NCBI RefSeq assembly: GCF_035539115.1
Contig: NZ_DATLJA010000036.1
Location: 1 to 64,000, forward strand
From: Desulfitobacterium_A sp035539115
GTDB lineage: Bacteria > Bacillota > Desulfitobacteriia > Desulfitobacteriales > Desulfitobacteriaceae
DNA length: 64,000 bases
Direction of reading: 5' to 3'
Below are positions 33,376 through 42,113 of this stretch, in pieces; the stretch's first letter is position 1; each line of letters begins with the position of its first letter. A program made the position numbers and the translations under genes. The notes under the pieces were generated by a model. It was not told the origin of the DNA. It worked only from the letters and a program-made list of their open reading frames with translations, and made no database searches.

Positions 33376-35856
33376 TCAGCCAAATCGTTCCTCAAATTCT
33401 TCTTTTGTCATTAAAATCTGTCGTGGCTTACTCCCTTCATACCCGCCAACGACTCCATTATCTTCTAAAAGATCTATCAAACGAGCTGCTCTCGCATATC
33501 CCAGTTTGAATTTACGTTGCAGAAACGAAACAGAGGCCATACCTGTATTCATAATCATCCGGCCAGCGTCAACGAACAATTCATCATCAGGTCCGGCACC
33601 TTCGTTTTTGGTTTCCATCTCTGCTAGGAACCCTTCAGGATCGAGGTATTCCGGTTTTCCTTGGGCCTTCCAATAGTCAATAATTCTTTGGACCTCATCA
33701 TCCGCAACAAAACATCCCTGGACACGTATCGGTTTATTTAGCCCTTGAGGAGAATAAAGCATATCTCCACGTCCTAACAGTTTTTCCGCACCTGTCGTAT
33801 CGAGAATCGTCCGAGAATCTATTTGGGAACTGACGGCAAAGGAGATTCGACTCGGAATATTCGCTTTAATAACTCCAGTAATAACATCGACTGAGGGTCG
33901 TTGGGTCGCTATAACTAAGTGAATTCCTGCTGCTCTGGCCATTTGAGCTAGACGACAAATAGCTTCTTCTACTTCATTTGCTGCGACCATCATTAAATCG
34001 GCTAGCTCATCGATAATCACAACTATCCAAGGAAGCGCAGGCACCGCTTCATCCGAGCTTGCTTTCTGACGATTATAACGTTCAATATCCCTTACCCCAG
34101 CAGCAGCGAAAAGCTCATAACGGGTTTCCATTTCCTTAACAACCCATTTGAGTGCGGCTGCGGCTTTCTTCGGATCAGTAACAACAGGTGCTAGAAGATG
34201 CGGAATTCCATTATAAATGCTCAGTTCAACCATCTTCGGGTCGACCATGAGAAATTTCACTTCATTCGGTTGAGCGTTAAACAAAATAGAATTAATGAGC
34301 GAAGTAATACAAACACTTTTTCCGGATCCCGTAGCCCCTGCAATAAGCACATGGGGCATTTTCGCTAAATCCGCGATCACCGGTTGGTTCGAAATATCCT
34401 TACCAAGCGCGGTCTTTAGCTTAGAGGGATTTTCCTGGAATGTTGAAGTTTCTAGCACTTCCCGGAAGGGCACAGGACGAGGTTGCTTATTGGGTACTTC
34501 GATCCCAATTGCAGCTTTTCCTGGAATTGGAGCCTCGATCCGGACATCTCGGGCAGCTAACCCCAAAGCAATATCATCAGCGAGATGGACAATTCGACTG
34601 ATCTTAACGCCTGGGGCAGGGGCTAATTCGAAACGAGTAATAACAGGACCACGAGTTACCCGAATCACTTTTGCCTCGACCCCGAAATCCGCGAGAACCT
34701 GTTCGAGTCTTTTCTGTACTTCCGGATCATAAACCGCGGGTATATTTGGAACTGGATCAAGAAGCTTGAATTCCGGCAATGACCAAGGCTTAGCTCTTTC
34801 TAATTGAGGCTTATCAACACAATCATCATGAACTTCTGTTAAGATTTCTGAAGAAATCGCTGGAGCTACCTCATCATTTTTACTTATGATTTCTACTTGC
34901 TCCTGATCGCCTGAATTGACGTTAATTTCATTTTCACCAACTATGCGAGGTGAATTCACTATTAAATTAGGTATGTTAAGTTTTGAGCCATCATCTATAG
35001 GGGATTGGGGTTCAAGGTACGTGCTTTCAGGGATAGTTTCAGGTCTATTTACCCTCGAGAGTTCTTCTCCCTGTACCTGAACAGTCCTCTTCTCTTCTTG
35101 TGGTGTTATCTGAACGTTCGAGGATTCTTCTTGTGGCAGATCCCGAATCAGTTGGGCGAGTTGACCTGGAACTCTTCTTTCATCTTCTTTTAAAATACTA
35201 AGCCAATCTCTTTTTTCCGGTATCAGAATTCCTGCATCAGGGCGAGCATATTTTTTTAATTCTTCTTCATATTCTGATTGGACAGCGTCAAAATAGCTAG
35301 GAAACCCCTTCATTGCTTGAAGTGTCGTCATTTTTGTTCCTAAAGTGCGAAAAGAGAACTCCTGCCCCTCTTGAAAATAGGTTGTGAAATCTCGACCGAG
35401 TTCACTCAAACGCTCTCCTGTCGCTGCACTTTCGATCTCTGGGCCTTCTGGCGAAGCAAAATATTCTTCAAAGCCCTGTAGACTCACTAATTTGCCTTTG
35501 GGAATAGCCATGCCCTTATTCTCTTCGTGCATAGCAACTCTGTTCGTTCTTCGCTTTTGAATGGGTTTCCTTCTTTTTCGGTTCGTATGTTCAGTTTTTC
35601 GTAAAAGGTGCCACGAATTTACCTCTTGTTTACGCGATTGGCTATGAGTCACTATTTCTATGACAATCATCACTAGTAAGAAAAGTAAAGGTCCTACCCA
35701 GGCTATACTGCCGAAAACTGTTTTAAAGCCAGTGTAAATAGAACGACCGACTCCAGTAATCTCCAGTTCTCCGATTATTCCCAAAAAACCCAAAATTCCT
35801 ATCAGGGTTGCAACAAAATCCCACTTTCCCCGAGAACTTTTCTGTTTTTTTGGCAC
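33376..35856 (-). CDS. DNA translocase FtsK/SpoIIIE family
   Basis: 826 residues. The N-terminus has two clear membrane helices (about 14-32 and 52-69), a charged linker (80-360), then the motor: 'PGPVITRFELAPAPGVKIS'-type alpha domain, Walker A 'AGATGSGKSVCI' (about 507), 'IIDELADLMM' Walker B, and a C-terminal winged-helix gamma domain ('FKLGYARAARLIDLLE') that reads KOPS/SRS sites. The protein pumps chromosomal DNA through the division or spore septum. SpoIIIE of Bacillus has four N-terminal helices; only two are visible here. Start is a GTG behind GGAGGTG. Whether it serves division, sporulation or both cannot be read from sequence. Confidence 0.92.
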   Translation of the reverse strand: MPKKQKSSRGKWDFVATLIGILGFLGIIGELEITGVGRSIYTGFKTVFGSIAWVGPLLFLLVMIVIEIVTHSQSRKQEVNSWHLLRKTEHTNRKRRKPIQKRRTNRVAMHEENKGMAIPKGKLVSLQGFEEYFASPEGPEIESAATGERLSELGRDFTTYFQEGQEFSFRTLGTKMTTLQAMKGFPSYFDAVQSEYEEELKKYARPDAGILIPEKRDWLSILKEDERRVPGQLAQLIRDLPQEESSNVQITPQEEKRTVQVQGEELSRVNRPETIPESTYLEPQSPIDDGSKLNIPNLIVNSPRIVGENEINVNSGDQEQVEIISKNDEVAPAISSEILTEVHDDCVDKPQLERAKPWSLPEFKLLDPVPNIPAVYDPEVQKRLEQVLADFGVEAKVIRVTRGPVITRFELAPAPGVKISRIVHLADDIALGLAARDVRIEAPIPGKAAIGIEVPNKQPRPVPFREVLETSTFQENPSKLKTALGKDISNQPVIADLAKMPHVLIAGATGSGKSVCITSLINSILFNAQPNEVKFLMVDPKMVELSIYNGIPHLLAPVVTDPKKAAAALKWVVKEMETRYELFAAAGVRDIERYNRQKASSDEAVPALPWIVVIIDELADLMMVAANEVEEAICRLAQMARAAGIHLVIATQRPSVDVITGVIKANIPSRISFAVSSQIDSRTILDTTGAEKLLGRGDMLYSPQGLNKPIRVQGCFVADDEVQRIIDYWKAQGKPEYLDPEGFLAEMETKNEGAGPDDELFVDAGRMIMNTGMASVSFLQRKFKLGYARAARLIDLLEDNGVVGGYEGSKPRQILMTKEEFEERFG

Positions 35857-35920
35857 AATCCCACCTCCGCAATATATAATTATCGTTGATGTCGAATTTT
35901 AAGTCAATAGTGAGTGTGCT

Positions 35921-35970
35921 AAATGACAGAAATAGAACCTCTGATTACAGAGGTTCTATTTCTGTCATTT
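35921..35970 (-). terminator. Perfect 23-bp hairpin downstream of the YdjM-like gene
   Basis: Arms 35921-35943 and 35948-35970 are exact complements around a 4-base loop ATTA. It starts 12 bases past the stop codon. The T-rich part lies inside the stem rather than after it, so it may also protect the 3' end. Confidence 0.7.
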
Positions 35971-35982
35971 AAGGATTTCCGG

Positions 35983-36945
35983 TTAATATTCAAGAACAAT
36001 TCCCTGTGAATTCCTTCTTTTAAAGGAATAGAACGTTTCTTCAGCAATTTGACCATCAGGAAGCATAAGAACCTCACCAGTATAGAGAAAGTCTTCCTTA
36101 TCCCAATAACGAAGATCAAGAAACTCAACTTTGAGTTGATTCTCTTCCTCAAGAAGGAGAACGTGGCAATACGGTGTAAATTGGTTAAAAATCTCTGCTA
36201 ATCCGCCCTCCATTGCGTTGACAATCGAAGGATCATTCTGGTCGCAGCGCGGTAATCTCTTAATAATCTGGAATTTTTCTCCTAGCACCTTACCAAATCT
36301 TACTTCTGTTTCTTCAAAGAGTAAAAAGGACCAGTTAAACGGTCGATACATAGCCGGTAAAACTTTGATCTGTTTTTTATCAATAATTTGATATCTCTGC
36401 ATAAGCTTCTTTCGAGTCTTTTGCCGACCCGTTTGCCGATAGAAAAGATAACCTGAACTTAAGATTAGTGCGGCCACTGTCGATTCTTTGGCAACAGTAG
36501 GATAGATAATCGACCCAACAAGAGAAAATAAGAAAAGTCCAAAAACAACCGGATCGGTAACGATTATCATATCAACCGTCAGTTTTTTTCGATAGAAAGG
36601 CCAAAGTAACTCTGCTCCATAAGAGTTTAATACATCACTCAAGCCATGAGATAGCGTTCCAATCAAGGTCCAGAAGACAATGGTTCCCCAGGAGGCCATG
36701 GGGAGAAATGCATAGATAAGACTTCCTAGTCCCAGAGCCATTGCACCTAAAGCCAATAGAGAATGACTTACTCCTCGATGTTTCATCAAATAGTTTAGTC
36801 TTCCCTTAAAGTAAGTGATAATATCTAAGTCGGGCAACATTGCACCCATAGTACACCCTAAAAATACAGGATCATTAATCTGTATCGGATGCCCGGATAA
36901 GGTGCTAAGAGCTGCTCCAATCAAGCCATGCGTTATTGGATCCGT
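35983..36945 (-). CDS. YdjM-like membrane-bound metal-dependent hydrolase, apparently ACG start
   Basis: About 320 residues. The N-terminal domain is typical of the YdjM/LexA-binding inner-membrane hydrolase family: 'DPITHGLIGAALS', 'MLPDLDIITYF' (metal-binding Asp pair), 'HRGVSHSLLAL' and 'GTLSHGLSDVLNSYG', with several membrane helices. The C-terminal 120 residues are soluble and not recognised. The family normally begins MDPITHG. Here the codon at that place is ACG (36943-36945), set behind a full GGAGGTGA at 6-9 bases, and a stop lies just upstream. The first ordinary start, a TTG at 36924, has no ribosome site and would cut off the conserved His. ACG initiation or an ATG-to-ACG change is inferred. 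Confidence 0.75.
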   Translation of the reverse strand, partial: TDPITHGLIGAALSTLSGHPIQINDPVFLGCTMGAMLPDLDIITYFKGRLNYLMKHRGVSHSLLALGAMALGLGSLIYAFLPMASWGTIVFWTLIGTLSHGLSDVLNSYGAELLWPFYRKKLTVDMIIVTDPVVFGLFLFSLVGSIIYPTVAKESTVAALILSSGYLFYRQTGRQKTRKKLMQRYQIIDKKQIKVLPAMYRPFNWSFLLFEETEVRFGKVLGEKFQIIKRLPRCDQNDPSIVNAMEGGLAEIFNQFTPYCHVLLLEEENQLKVEFLDLRYWDKEDFLYTGEVLMLPDGQIAEETFYSFKRRNSQGIVLEY

Positions 36946-37041
36946 ACTTCATCACCTCCATGATAAATGGAACAACCGAACTTATTATAACACATTAGTT
37001 CTTTCGTTGTTTGCTTTATTTCTATCTGTTAATTTCTTGCA

Positions 37042-37076
37042 AAAAAGCTCAACCTCGGAATCAGGCTGAGCTTTTT
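37042..37076 (-). terminator. Intrinsic terminator after the BON-domain gene
   Basis: AAAAAGCTCA/TGAGCTTTTT with inner CCT/AGG pairing, 4 bases past the stop; T-run on the minus strand. Confidence 0.8.
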
Positions 37077-37079
37077 CCC

Positions 37080-37967
37080 TTACTTAATACTATGAGCCGC
37101 TACTTTTATGGAACTGTTTATCCCATGGATCCCGGAAACGTGATGAATCATCGATTCGGCCCAGCGACGATCTTCATCTGAATAAACTTCTCCGCTAAAA
37201 AAAGCGATACCCTCTTGAACAAAAGCTCGGACGTGCTGACTCGTTATTCCATGTTGGCCTAGTTTTCTCACCAATTGCTCCGTCATATGTAAATCCTCAC
37301 CCTGAGAACGATGACGAGCAAAGATTTCGCTCACAACTGCTTTCACCCCAGGAACCTGGTAAGCCGTCTCGACCGCCCATTCAATCGCTTCTTGGGTATC
37401 AACCATCCCGGTAATTGTAATCAATCCATTACGGGCTGTTGTTTTGATTTCTTGGGCATCGACCCAAGGTGAGGCTACAAAAGCATTCTCTACCCGATTC
37501 ACCAAAGTTGCATCATCAACCGCCTTTTCCAGGAATTGAATCTCGCTCCGTATCTCCTTGACTCCCCTGACCTGGGAAGCAATCCTTTTGGCTAACCGTT
37601 CTGTGCTTTGAGTTTCAACATGACCCAATAATGTTACAATTCCCTGACTGACCCGGCAACCAAGGTGTGTAATGTCCTCATAATTTGCCTGAGTAAATCT
37701 CTCGGTAACCTGCTTCTCGATATCTTTATCAGTAATATTGCCATCGTTAGCAACGGTTAAGGAATTATCAAGTTCCCTGACTCCATCAACCCGACTAATC
37801 CGCTGCCCCATAAAATCTTTTTCGGCTAAGGCATCTACCGTTCCCCAAAGAGTAACTTTATCCCCCTTTACTTCAACATGTATGCCTTGGCCGCTTTCTC
37901 CAAAGTGAGTCTGAATTAATTGTTTTATGTCTTGGAAAACTTCCTTTTCCGATCGGAATTTTTGCAT
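37080..37967 (-). CDS. Protein with four BON domains
   Basis: 295 residues made almost wholly of BON modules (about 65-75 residues each). Each has a 'V..DI/VENAF' helix, an 'I.V.V..G.VTL.G.V' strand pair and an 'A..VPGV..V.' end; examples are 'VTLWGTVDALAEK', 'VTLLGHVETQSTE', 'LITITGMVDTQEA' and 'FFSGEVYSDEDR'. There is no signal peptide or lipobox, so it is probably cytoplasmic, unlike OsmY. BON domains bind membranes or lipids in known cases. The ATG at 37967 follows GGAGGG by 7 bases. Specific role unknown. Confidence 0.82.
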   Translation of the reverse strand: MQKFRSEKEVFQDIKQLIQTHFGESGQGIHVEVKGDKVTLWGTVDALAEKDFMGQRISRVDGVRELDNSLTVANDGNITDKDIEKQVTERFTQANYEDITHLGCRVSQGIVTLLGHVETQSTERLAKRIASQVRGVKEIRSEIQFLEKAVDDATLVNRVENAFVASPWVDAQEIKTTARNGLITITGMVDTQEAIEWAVETAYQVPGVKAVVSEIFARHRSQGEDLHMTEQLVRKLGQHGITSQHVRAFVQEGIAFFSGEVYSDEDRRWAESMIHHVSGIHGINSSIKVAAHSIK

Positions 37968-38005
37968 ATTCGTCCCTCCAGTCAAAAACTGAATTTAGTT
38001 TTTCT

Positions 38006-38845
38006 CTAGATGGCTGATTTTATCCCTTTTTCAAGATTTTCAAGACATTGGAGAGGGACATCGATTTGACCTAAAGTCACCCGACTAAAAGATCCATGAA
38101 AATCGCTCCCACCCGTAATTAGAATAGCTTTTTCTCGCCCTAAGGCTTCAAATTCTGTAATGAGAGTTTCCCGATTTTCCCAGTACCCATAATAAACTTC
38201 TAAGCCAATCGGACGTTGGGACAGAAGCTGATAAACAAGTTTAGGATCTTTAAGTAAACCTGGATGGGCGAGAACAGGTATTCCGCCACAAGCATAAATC
38301 AAATCAACTGCTTCTGTAAAATCATGTCCCAAAAAAGGTAGATAGGCAGCTCCACCAGGTTGAAAAAAGCTGGAGATCAACGGCCAGGGCACTTCTTCAG
38401 GTTTAGTATAATGATTATGAAGTGCGTGCATAATGTGCCCTTTACTGACAGTACCTTCTGGATTGGCAACTTCTTCTACCTCACTCCACTTTAAAGACAA
38501 GCCCTCCTGTTGCAAACGCTTCACCATATCATACGCTAAGGCTGTCCGTTGAAGCCGTAATTCCTTTAACCGATCCTGGAGCTGTGGATGGGTTAGGCAA
38601 GAATCATCAAAGTAACCGAGCAGGTGTACTTCACGTCCTTGATAAGCCGTAACCAGTTCGACCCCAGGAATAACTTTTAACTTAAATAAATCCTTGTAGT
38701 TCCGAGCTAATGCTATTCCATGTGTCGTTTCATGATCCGTCAGTGAGAGAGCTTGTATCCCACGTTCCGACGCCAGATTCAGTACTTCATAAACAGAAAG
38801 CGCCCCATCAGACTCCTCGGTATGGACATGCATATCAATGGACAC
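38006..38845 (-). CDS. PHP-domain phosphoesterase (RNase AM/YciV-like)
   Basis: 279 residues. The four PHP metal motifs are clear: 'DMHVHTEESDG', 'SLTDHETTHG', 'PVLAHPGLL' and 'GGSDFHGSF', with the H..E in 'IPGVELVT'. Relatives remove phosphate from 3',5'-nucleoside bisphosphates or trim RNA 5' ends. The start is a GTG at 38845 with GGAGGGG 7 bases upstream; a TTG 18 bases earlier overlaps that ribosome site. Divergent from tRNA-Trp. Confidence 0.85.
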   Translation of the reverse strand: MSIDMHVHTEESDGALSVYEVLNLASERGIQALSLTDHETTHGIALARNYKDLFKLKVIPGVELVTAYQGREVHLLGYFDDSCLTHPQLQDRLKELRLQRTALAYDMVKRLQQEGLSLKWSEVEEVANPEGTVSKGHIMHALHNHYTKPEEVPWPLISSFFQPGGAAYLPFLGHDFTEAVDLIYACGGIPVLAHPGLLKDPKLVYQLLSQRPIGLEVYYGYWENRETLITEFEALGREKAILITGGSDFHGSFSRVTLGQIDVPLQCLENLEKGIKSAI

Positions 38846-38912
38846 TAAGCTTCCCCTCCCCAACTTTCGTTTTCTATTTTAACACAATATTAAGCCTATT
38901 CTTCCTTTTCCC

Positions 38913-38939
38913 ATAAAATCCCTTTAGAAGGGATTTTAT
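38913..38939. repeat. Palindrome between the PHP gene and tRNA-Trp
   Basis: ATAAAATCCC/GGGATTTTAT, extendable by two T-A pairs to a 12-bp stem with a 3-base loop. It lies between two divergent transcription units, so it does not terminate a gene in view. It could be an operator or a roadblock. Confidence 0.45.
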
Positions 38940-38957
38940 AAAAACCTCTAGATATCA

Positions 38958-38986
38958 TTGACATAATAATATTACTCGAGTATAAT
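38958..38986 (+). promoter_or_regulatory. Consensus sigma-A promoter of tRNA-Trp
   Basis: Perfect TTGACA (38958-38963), 17-base spacer, perfect TATAAT (38981-38986), 31 bases before the mature tRNA 5' end. Confidence 0.9.
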
Positions 38987-39017
38987 TTTCAATGTCGCTA
39001 TTTTGTTTTTAACCCTT

Positions 39018-39091
39018 AGGGGATTAGTTTAATGGTAGAACAGCGGTCTCCAAAACCGCTGATGGGGGTTCGACTCCCTCATCCCCTGCCA
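39018..39091 (+). tRNA. trnW: tRNA-Trp (anticodon CCA)
   Basis: A full cloverleaf folds: acceptor AGGGGAT/ATCCCCT, D-stem GTTT/GAAC, anticodon stem GCGGT/ACCGC with loop CTCCAAA (anticodon 39050-39052), T-stem GGGGG/CCCTC with loop TTCGACT, discriminator G and encoded CCA. It is 74 bases long, alone in its transcription unit, with its own consensus promoter and terminator. Confidence 0.97.
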
Positions 39092-39118
39092 ACCTTACTT
39101 TAATACTGTCATATTAAT

Positions 39119-39155
39119 GGTTTTAACGATTTAATTCTTCGTTAGAGCCTTTTTT
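39119..39155 (+). terminator. Intrinsic terminator after tRNA-Trp
   Basis: GGTTTTAACGA pairs with TCGTTAGAGCC (11 bp including G-U pairs), 9-base loop, then TTTTTT. Confidence 0.8.
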
Positions 39156-39250
39156 GTTTTGGTCTAAAATGTACTGACCCGCTAATTTGTGTCTGCTTCT
39201 ACTCAAAACATGAAAGGTATTGTTTCAATGCTTTGATTATCACTCTTCAT

Positions 39251-39697
39251 TTATGCCTGTTTTATTGCCACCTTAATAAGGCAGATTAAACATTGTGTAA
39301 AAGCGAGGTCATCTTCGTCCGTACGCTTTTTGGGTCCCTTAGTCCTCCCGCCAGAGCGTCTAAACTTTGCTTTCAGTTCCCGTTCTTCGAGCAGAAAATC
39401 GATCGTCTCGGTTCGATACTCTTGACCTTTCGGCCCCATCGCATAGGCACCTTTAGCTAAAACCATGCCCGCAAGCCCAAAATCCTGGGTTATAACTATA
39501 TCTCCAGCTTTCGTGACATTTAGAATCTTCAGGTCAGCTTCTTGCGAATTATCTCCAACGGTAATGTGGTACTCGGAAAGAATATGGTGATTAAAATTAG
39601 CAACCGTCCATACTTCAAAATGATACTGATGGCCGAGTTTAAAACAGATTTCTAGTGCCGAATGGGGGCAAGCGTCTGCATCCACTAAAATCTTCAT
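39251..39697 (-). CDS. YaiI/YqxD family protein (DUF188)
   Basis: 148 residues. The N-terminal 'KILVDADACP' and the later 'DIVITQDFGLAGMVLAKG' mark the YaiI/YqxD family, whose fold is related to PIN-like nucleases. The C-terminal 'KGPKKRTDEDDLAF' basic-acidic tail is also typical. The biochemical role is not established. The ATG at 39697 follows AAGGGGA by 8 bases; a GTG directly before it is possible. The next gene upstream ends 18 bases away on the same strand. Confidence 0.87.
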   Translation of the reverse strand: MKILVDADACPHSALEICFKLGHQYHFEVWTVANFNHHILSEYHITVGDNSQEADLKILNVTKAGDIVITQDFGLAGMVLAKGAYAMGPKGQEYRTETIDFLLEERELKAKFRRSGGRTKGPKKRTDEDDLAFTQCLICLIKVAIKQA

Positions 39698-39715
39698 CAC
39701 GTAAGTCCCCTTTCT

Positions 39716-39868
39716 TTACTTATCAAACATACCGCCTTGTTTAAAGCGTTTAATCCCTTTGCGCCTTTCTCCGATCTTTTTCGTATGCTTCTGGGGCATG
39801 CCTTGTTGGGCACTTTTTTTCTGTTTTTCAGCAATGATCTTTTTCATTTGTTTAATCATATCATCCAT
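39716..39868 (-). CDS. Small highly basic protein, unknown function (50 residues)
   Basis: A short frame runs MDDMIKQMKKIIAEKQKK..., continues 'QGMPQKHTKKIGERRK' and ends '..FKQGGMFDK'. About 16 of 50 residues are Lys or Arg. GGAG lies 9 bases before the chosen ATG; another in-frame ATG at 39883 has a weaker site. It sits in the same direction and tightly between the ABC-F gene and the YaiI gene (18 bases to the latter), as a genuine operon member would. The charge and size suggest RNA or ribosome binding, but I do not recognise the family. Confidence 0.65.
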   Translation of the reverse strand: MDDMIKQMKKIIAEKQKKSAQQGMPQKHTKKIGERRKGIKRFKQGGMFDK

Positions 39869-39958
39869 TTTTTTGTTCTCCATTCTTTTTTCTATTATTT
39901 AAAATAATCTATTTAGCGAAATAGCATATTTCTTACTTTCTTACTTACTTTGGATAAC

Positions 39959-41887
39959 TTAGCTCTTGTCTTGAGCAATTTTCTCGGCCAGCTCATTTAA
40001 AAATGCCCAGCGTTCCATAAATTCTTCAAGTTTCTGTTCCACGGCATGCTGTTGATTGACAAGCTCGTTTAGCTTTCCATAATCACTGCCTGCTGTATTC
40101 ATTTCTTGATTAACCTTGGCCAGCTCTTCTTCCTTTTGGGCAATTAAATTATCAATCTGTTCAAATTCGCGCTGTTCCTTAAAGGTCATCTTTAGGGGGC
40201 GTTCCTTTTGCTGTCTCTGTTTTGAATCCTCGGGCGAACGGTTTTCTCGGTGAGCGAGTTCAAGCTCAGGTGTATTAGTGCGTTCTGCTTTCGCTGCCTG
40301 ATCCTGATAATCAGAGTAGTTTCCCACATAGGATCGAATCTTGCCCTGCTCTTCAAAGGCAAAGATTTTCTGGGCAACCCGATCAAGGAAGTAGCGATCA
40401 TGTGAAACGCTCATGACCGCTCCAGGGAAATCTTCAAGATACTCTTCCAGAACTCGTAACGTCTGAATGTCTAAATCGTTCGTCGGTTCATCTAAGAAAA
40501 GGACATTCGGAGCACCCATGAGGATGTGGAGAAGATAGAGTCTCCTTTTTTCTCCTCCCGAAAGTTTTCCAATATGAGCCCACTGGAGTTCAGGCGGAAA
40601 AAGAAAACGTTCCAGCATCTGTGAAGCCGTAATTGTCCCACCATCTACCGTTGGCAGTACTTCTGCTATTTCCTTAAGATAGTCGATCACGCGTTGGTTG
40701 GGATTCATCTCGGTGTTTTCCTGAGCAAAGTAACCGATCTTAACGGTCGGACCCCATTCAATTTCTCCTCGAATTGGCTGAAGCCGCCCCGCCAAGAGGT
40801 TTAGCAATGTGGATTTTCCCATCCCATTCGGTCCGATGATTCCCACACGATCATTCCTGGCAAGAATATAACTGAAATCCTCAATCACAGTTCCTCGGTC
40901 AGGAAATTCGTAGTGGAGATGACTGCACTCCAAAACCTTTTTCCCTAAACGACTCGCCCCAGCTGAAATATCCACCGTTCCTGTCACTCCTGTTGGCTTA
41001 TCAGCAACCAACCCATCAAAGCGCTCAATCCGTGCTCTTTGCTTCGTTGACCTACCCTGGGCTCCCCTTCTAATCCAGGCCAATTCGTTACGAATCCGGT
41101 TTTGTCGTTTCTGTTCCGAGGCCTCTTCTTGCTCCTCACGCTCGCTTTTCAGCTCCAAATAGCGGGTATAGTTGCCTGGATAGGGATAAAGTTTGCCCTG
41201 GTCGAGTTCGAAAATTTTATTGACCACACGATCGAGAAAATAACGATCATGCGTAATCATCAGCAGAGCGCCTTTACGATTATTTAAGTATTGTTCCAAC
41301 CAATCGACCGTAGCGTTATCAATATGGTTAGTTGGCTCATCAAGAATCAGAAGGTCAGAAGGATTGATTAACGCGCTCGCTAAAGCAACCCGTTTGCGTT
41401 GGCCGCCAGATAAATTGCCCATAGGTGTTTCGAATTCCGTAATTCCGAGCTTCGTCAGAACCGTTTTTGCTTCGCTCTCCAGTTGCCAGGCATTTTGCTC
41501 ATCCATCTTCTGCCCCAAGTCCAGGAGCCTATTTTGATAGGCTGGATTTTGCGGATCTCGGTTCAGTTTTTCAAGGGTCCGCTCGTAGTCCCTTAACAGC
41601 TGCATGAAGGAGGAGTTACCACGAAAAACCTGCTCTAACACGGTCGCTTGTTCTTCGAACTCAGGATCTTGAGGTAGATACTCTAGCGATACGTCATTTT
41701 TCTTACTAATTTGACCTTCTTCCGGGCTTTCAATTCCCGCTAATATTTTCAGAAGTGTGGATTTTCCAATCCCGTTGACACCAATGATTCCGATTTTTTC
41801 TTTATCTTGAATGCCAAAGGATATATTGGCAAAAAGAACCTTCGTCCCATAACTTTTCGTCAAGTTTTCCGCAGTTAAAAGATTCAT
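39959..41887 (-). CDS. ABC-F family ATPase, Uup-like
   Basis: 642 residues with two ABC domains and no membrane segment. Walker A motifs are 'GVNGIGKST' (about 36) and 'GPNGMGKST'; signatures are 'LSGGQRKRVALA' and 'LSGGEKRRLYLL'; Walker B 'LLILDEPTNHID' and 'VLFLDEPTNDLD'. The inter-domain linker 'ELAWIRRGAQGRSTKQ' and the C-terminal coiled coil (about 560-640) are those of the Uup branch. ABC-F proteins bind the ribosomal E site; Uup is linked to ribosome and DNA-repair phenotypes. AAGGAG lies 10 bases before the ATG. Confidence 0.9.
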   Translation of the reverse strand: MNLLTAENLTKSYGTKVLFANISFGIQDKEKIGIIGVNGIGKSTLLKILAGIESPEEGQISKKNDVSLEYLPQDPEFEEQATVLEQVFRGNSSFMQLLRDYERTLEKLNRDPQNPAYQNRLLDLGQKMDEQNAWQLESEAKTVLTKLGITEFETPMGNLSGGQRKRVALASALINPSDLLILDEPTNHIDNATVDWLEQYLNNRKGALLMITHDRYFLDRVVNKIFELDQGKLYPYPGNYTRYLELKSEREEQEEASEQKRQNRIRNELAWIRRGAQGRSTKQRARIERFDGLVADKPTGVTGTVDISAGASRLGKKVLECSHLHYEFPDRGTVIEDFSYILARNDRVGIIGPNGMGKSTLLNLLAGRLQPIRGEIEWGPTVKIGYFAQENTEMNPNQRVIDYLKEIAEVLPTVDGGTITASQMLERFLFPPELQWAHIGKLSGGEKRRLYLLHILMGAPNVLFLDEPTNDLDIQTLRVLEEYLEDFPGAVMSVSHDRYFLDRVAQKIFAFEEQGKIRSYVGNYSDYQDQAAKAERTNTPELELAHRENRSPEDSKQRQQKERPLKMTFKEQREFEQIDNLIAQKEEELAKVNQEMNTAGSDYGKLNELVNQQHAVEQKLEEFMERWAFLNELAEKIAQDKS

Positions 41888-42113
41888 AACTCTGCTTCTC
41901 CTTGTCCCTTTTCTTTACTAAACTCTTATTATATCATATATTATCAATTCAAGAGCAGATATCCACCTCTCATCTTAAACCTGCGTATTTTATTCCAGAT
42001 TATTTTAGCCTAATATTCCCTTTGGTAAGGCTGTCTAAAAATGATAGAATTAATCTGAGCTTGTAATCTCGTACTAATATTTCAATCATCCAAAAGAACT
42101 GAGGGTAAAATTC

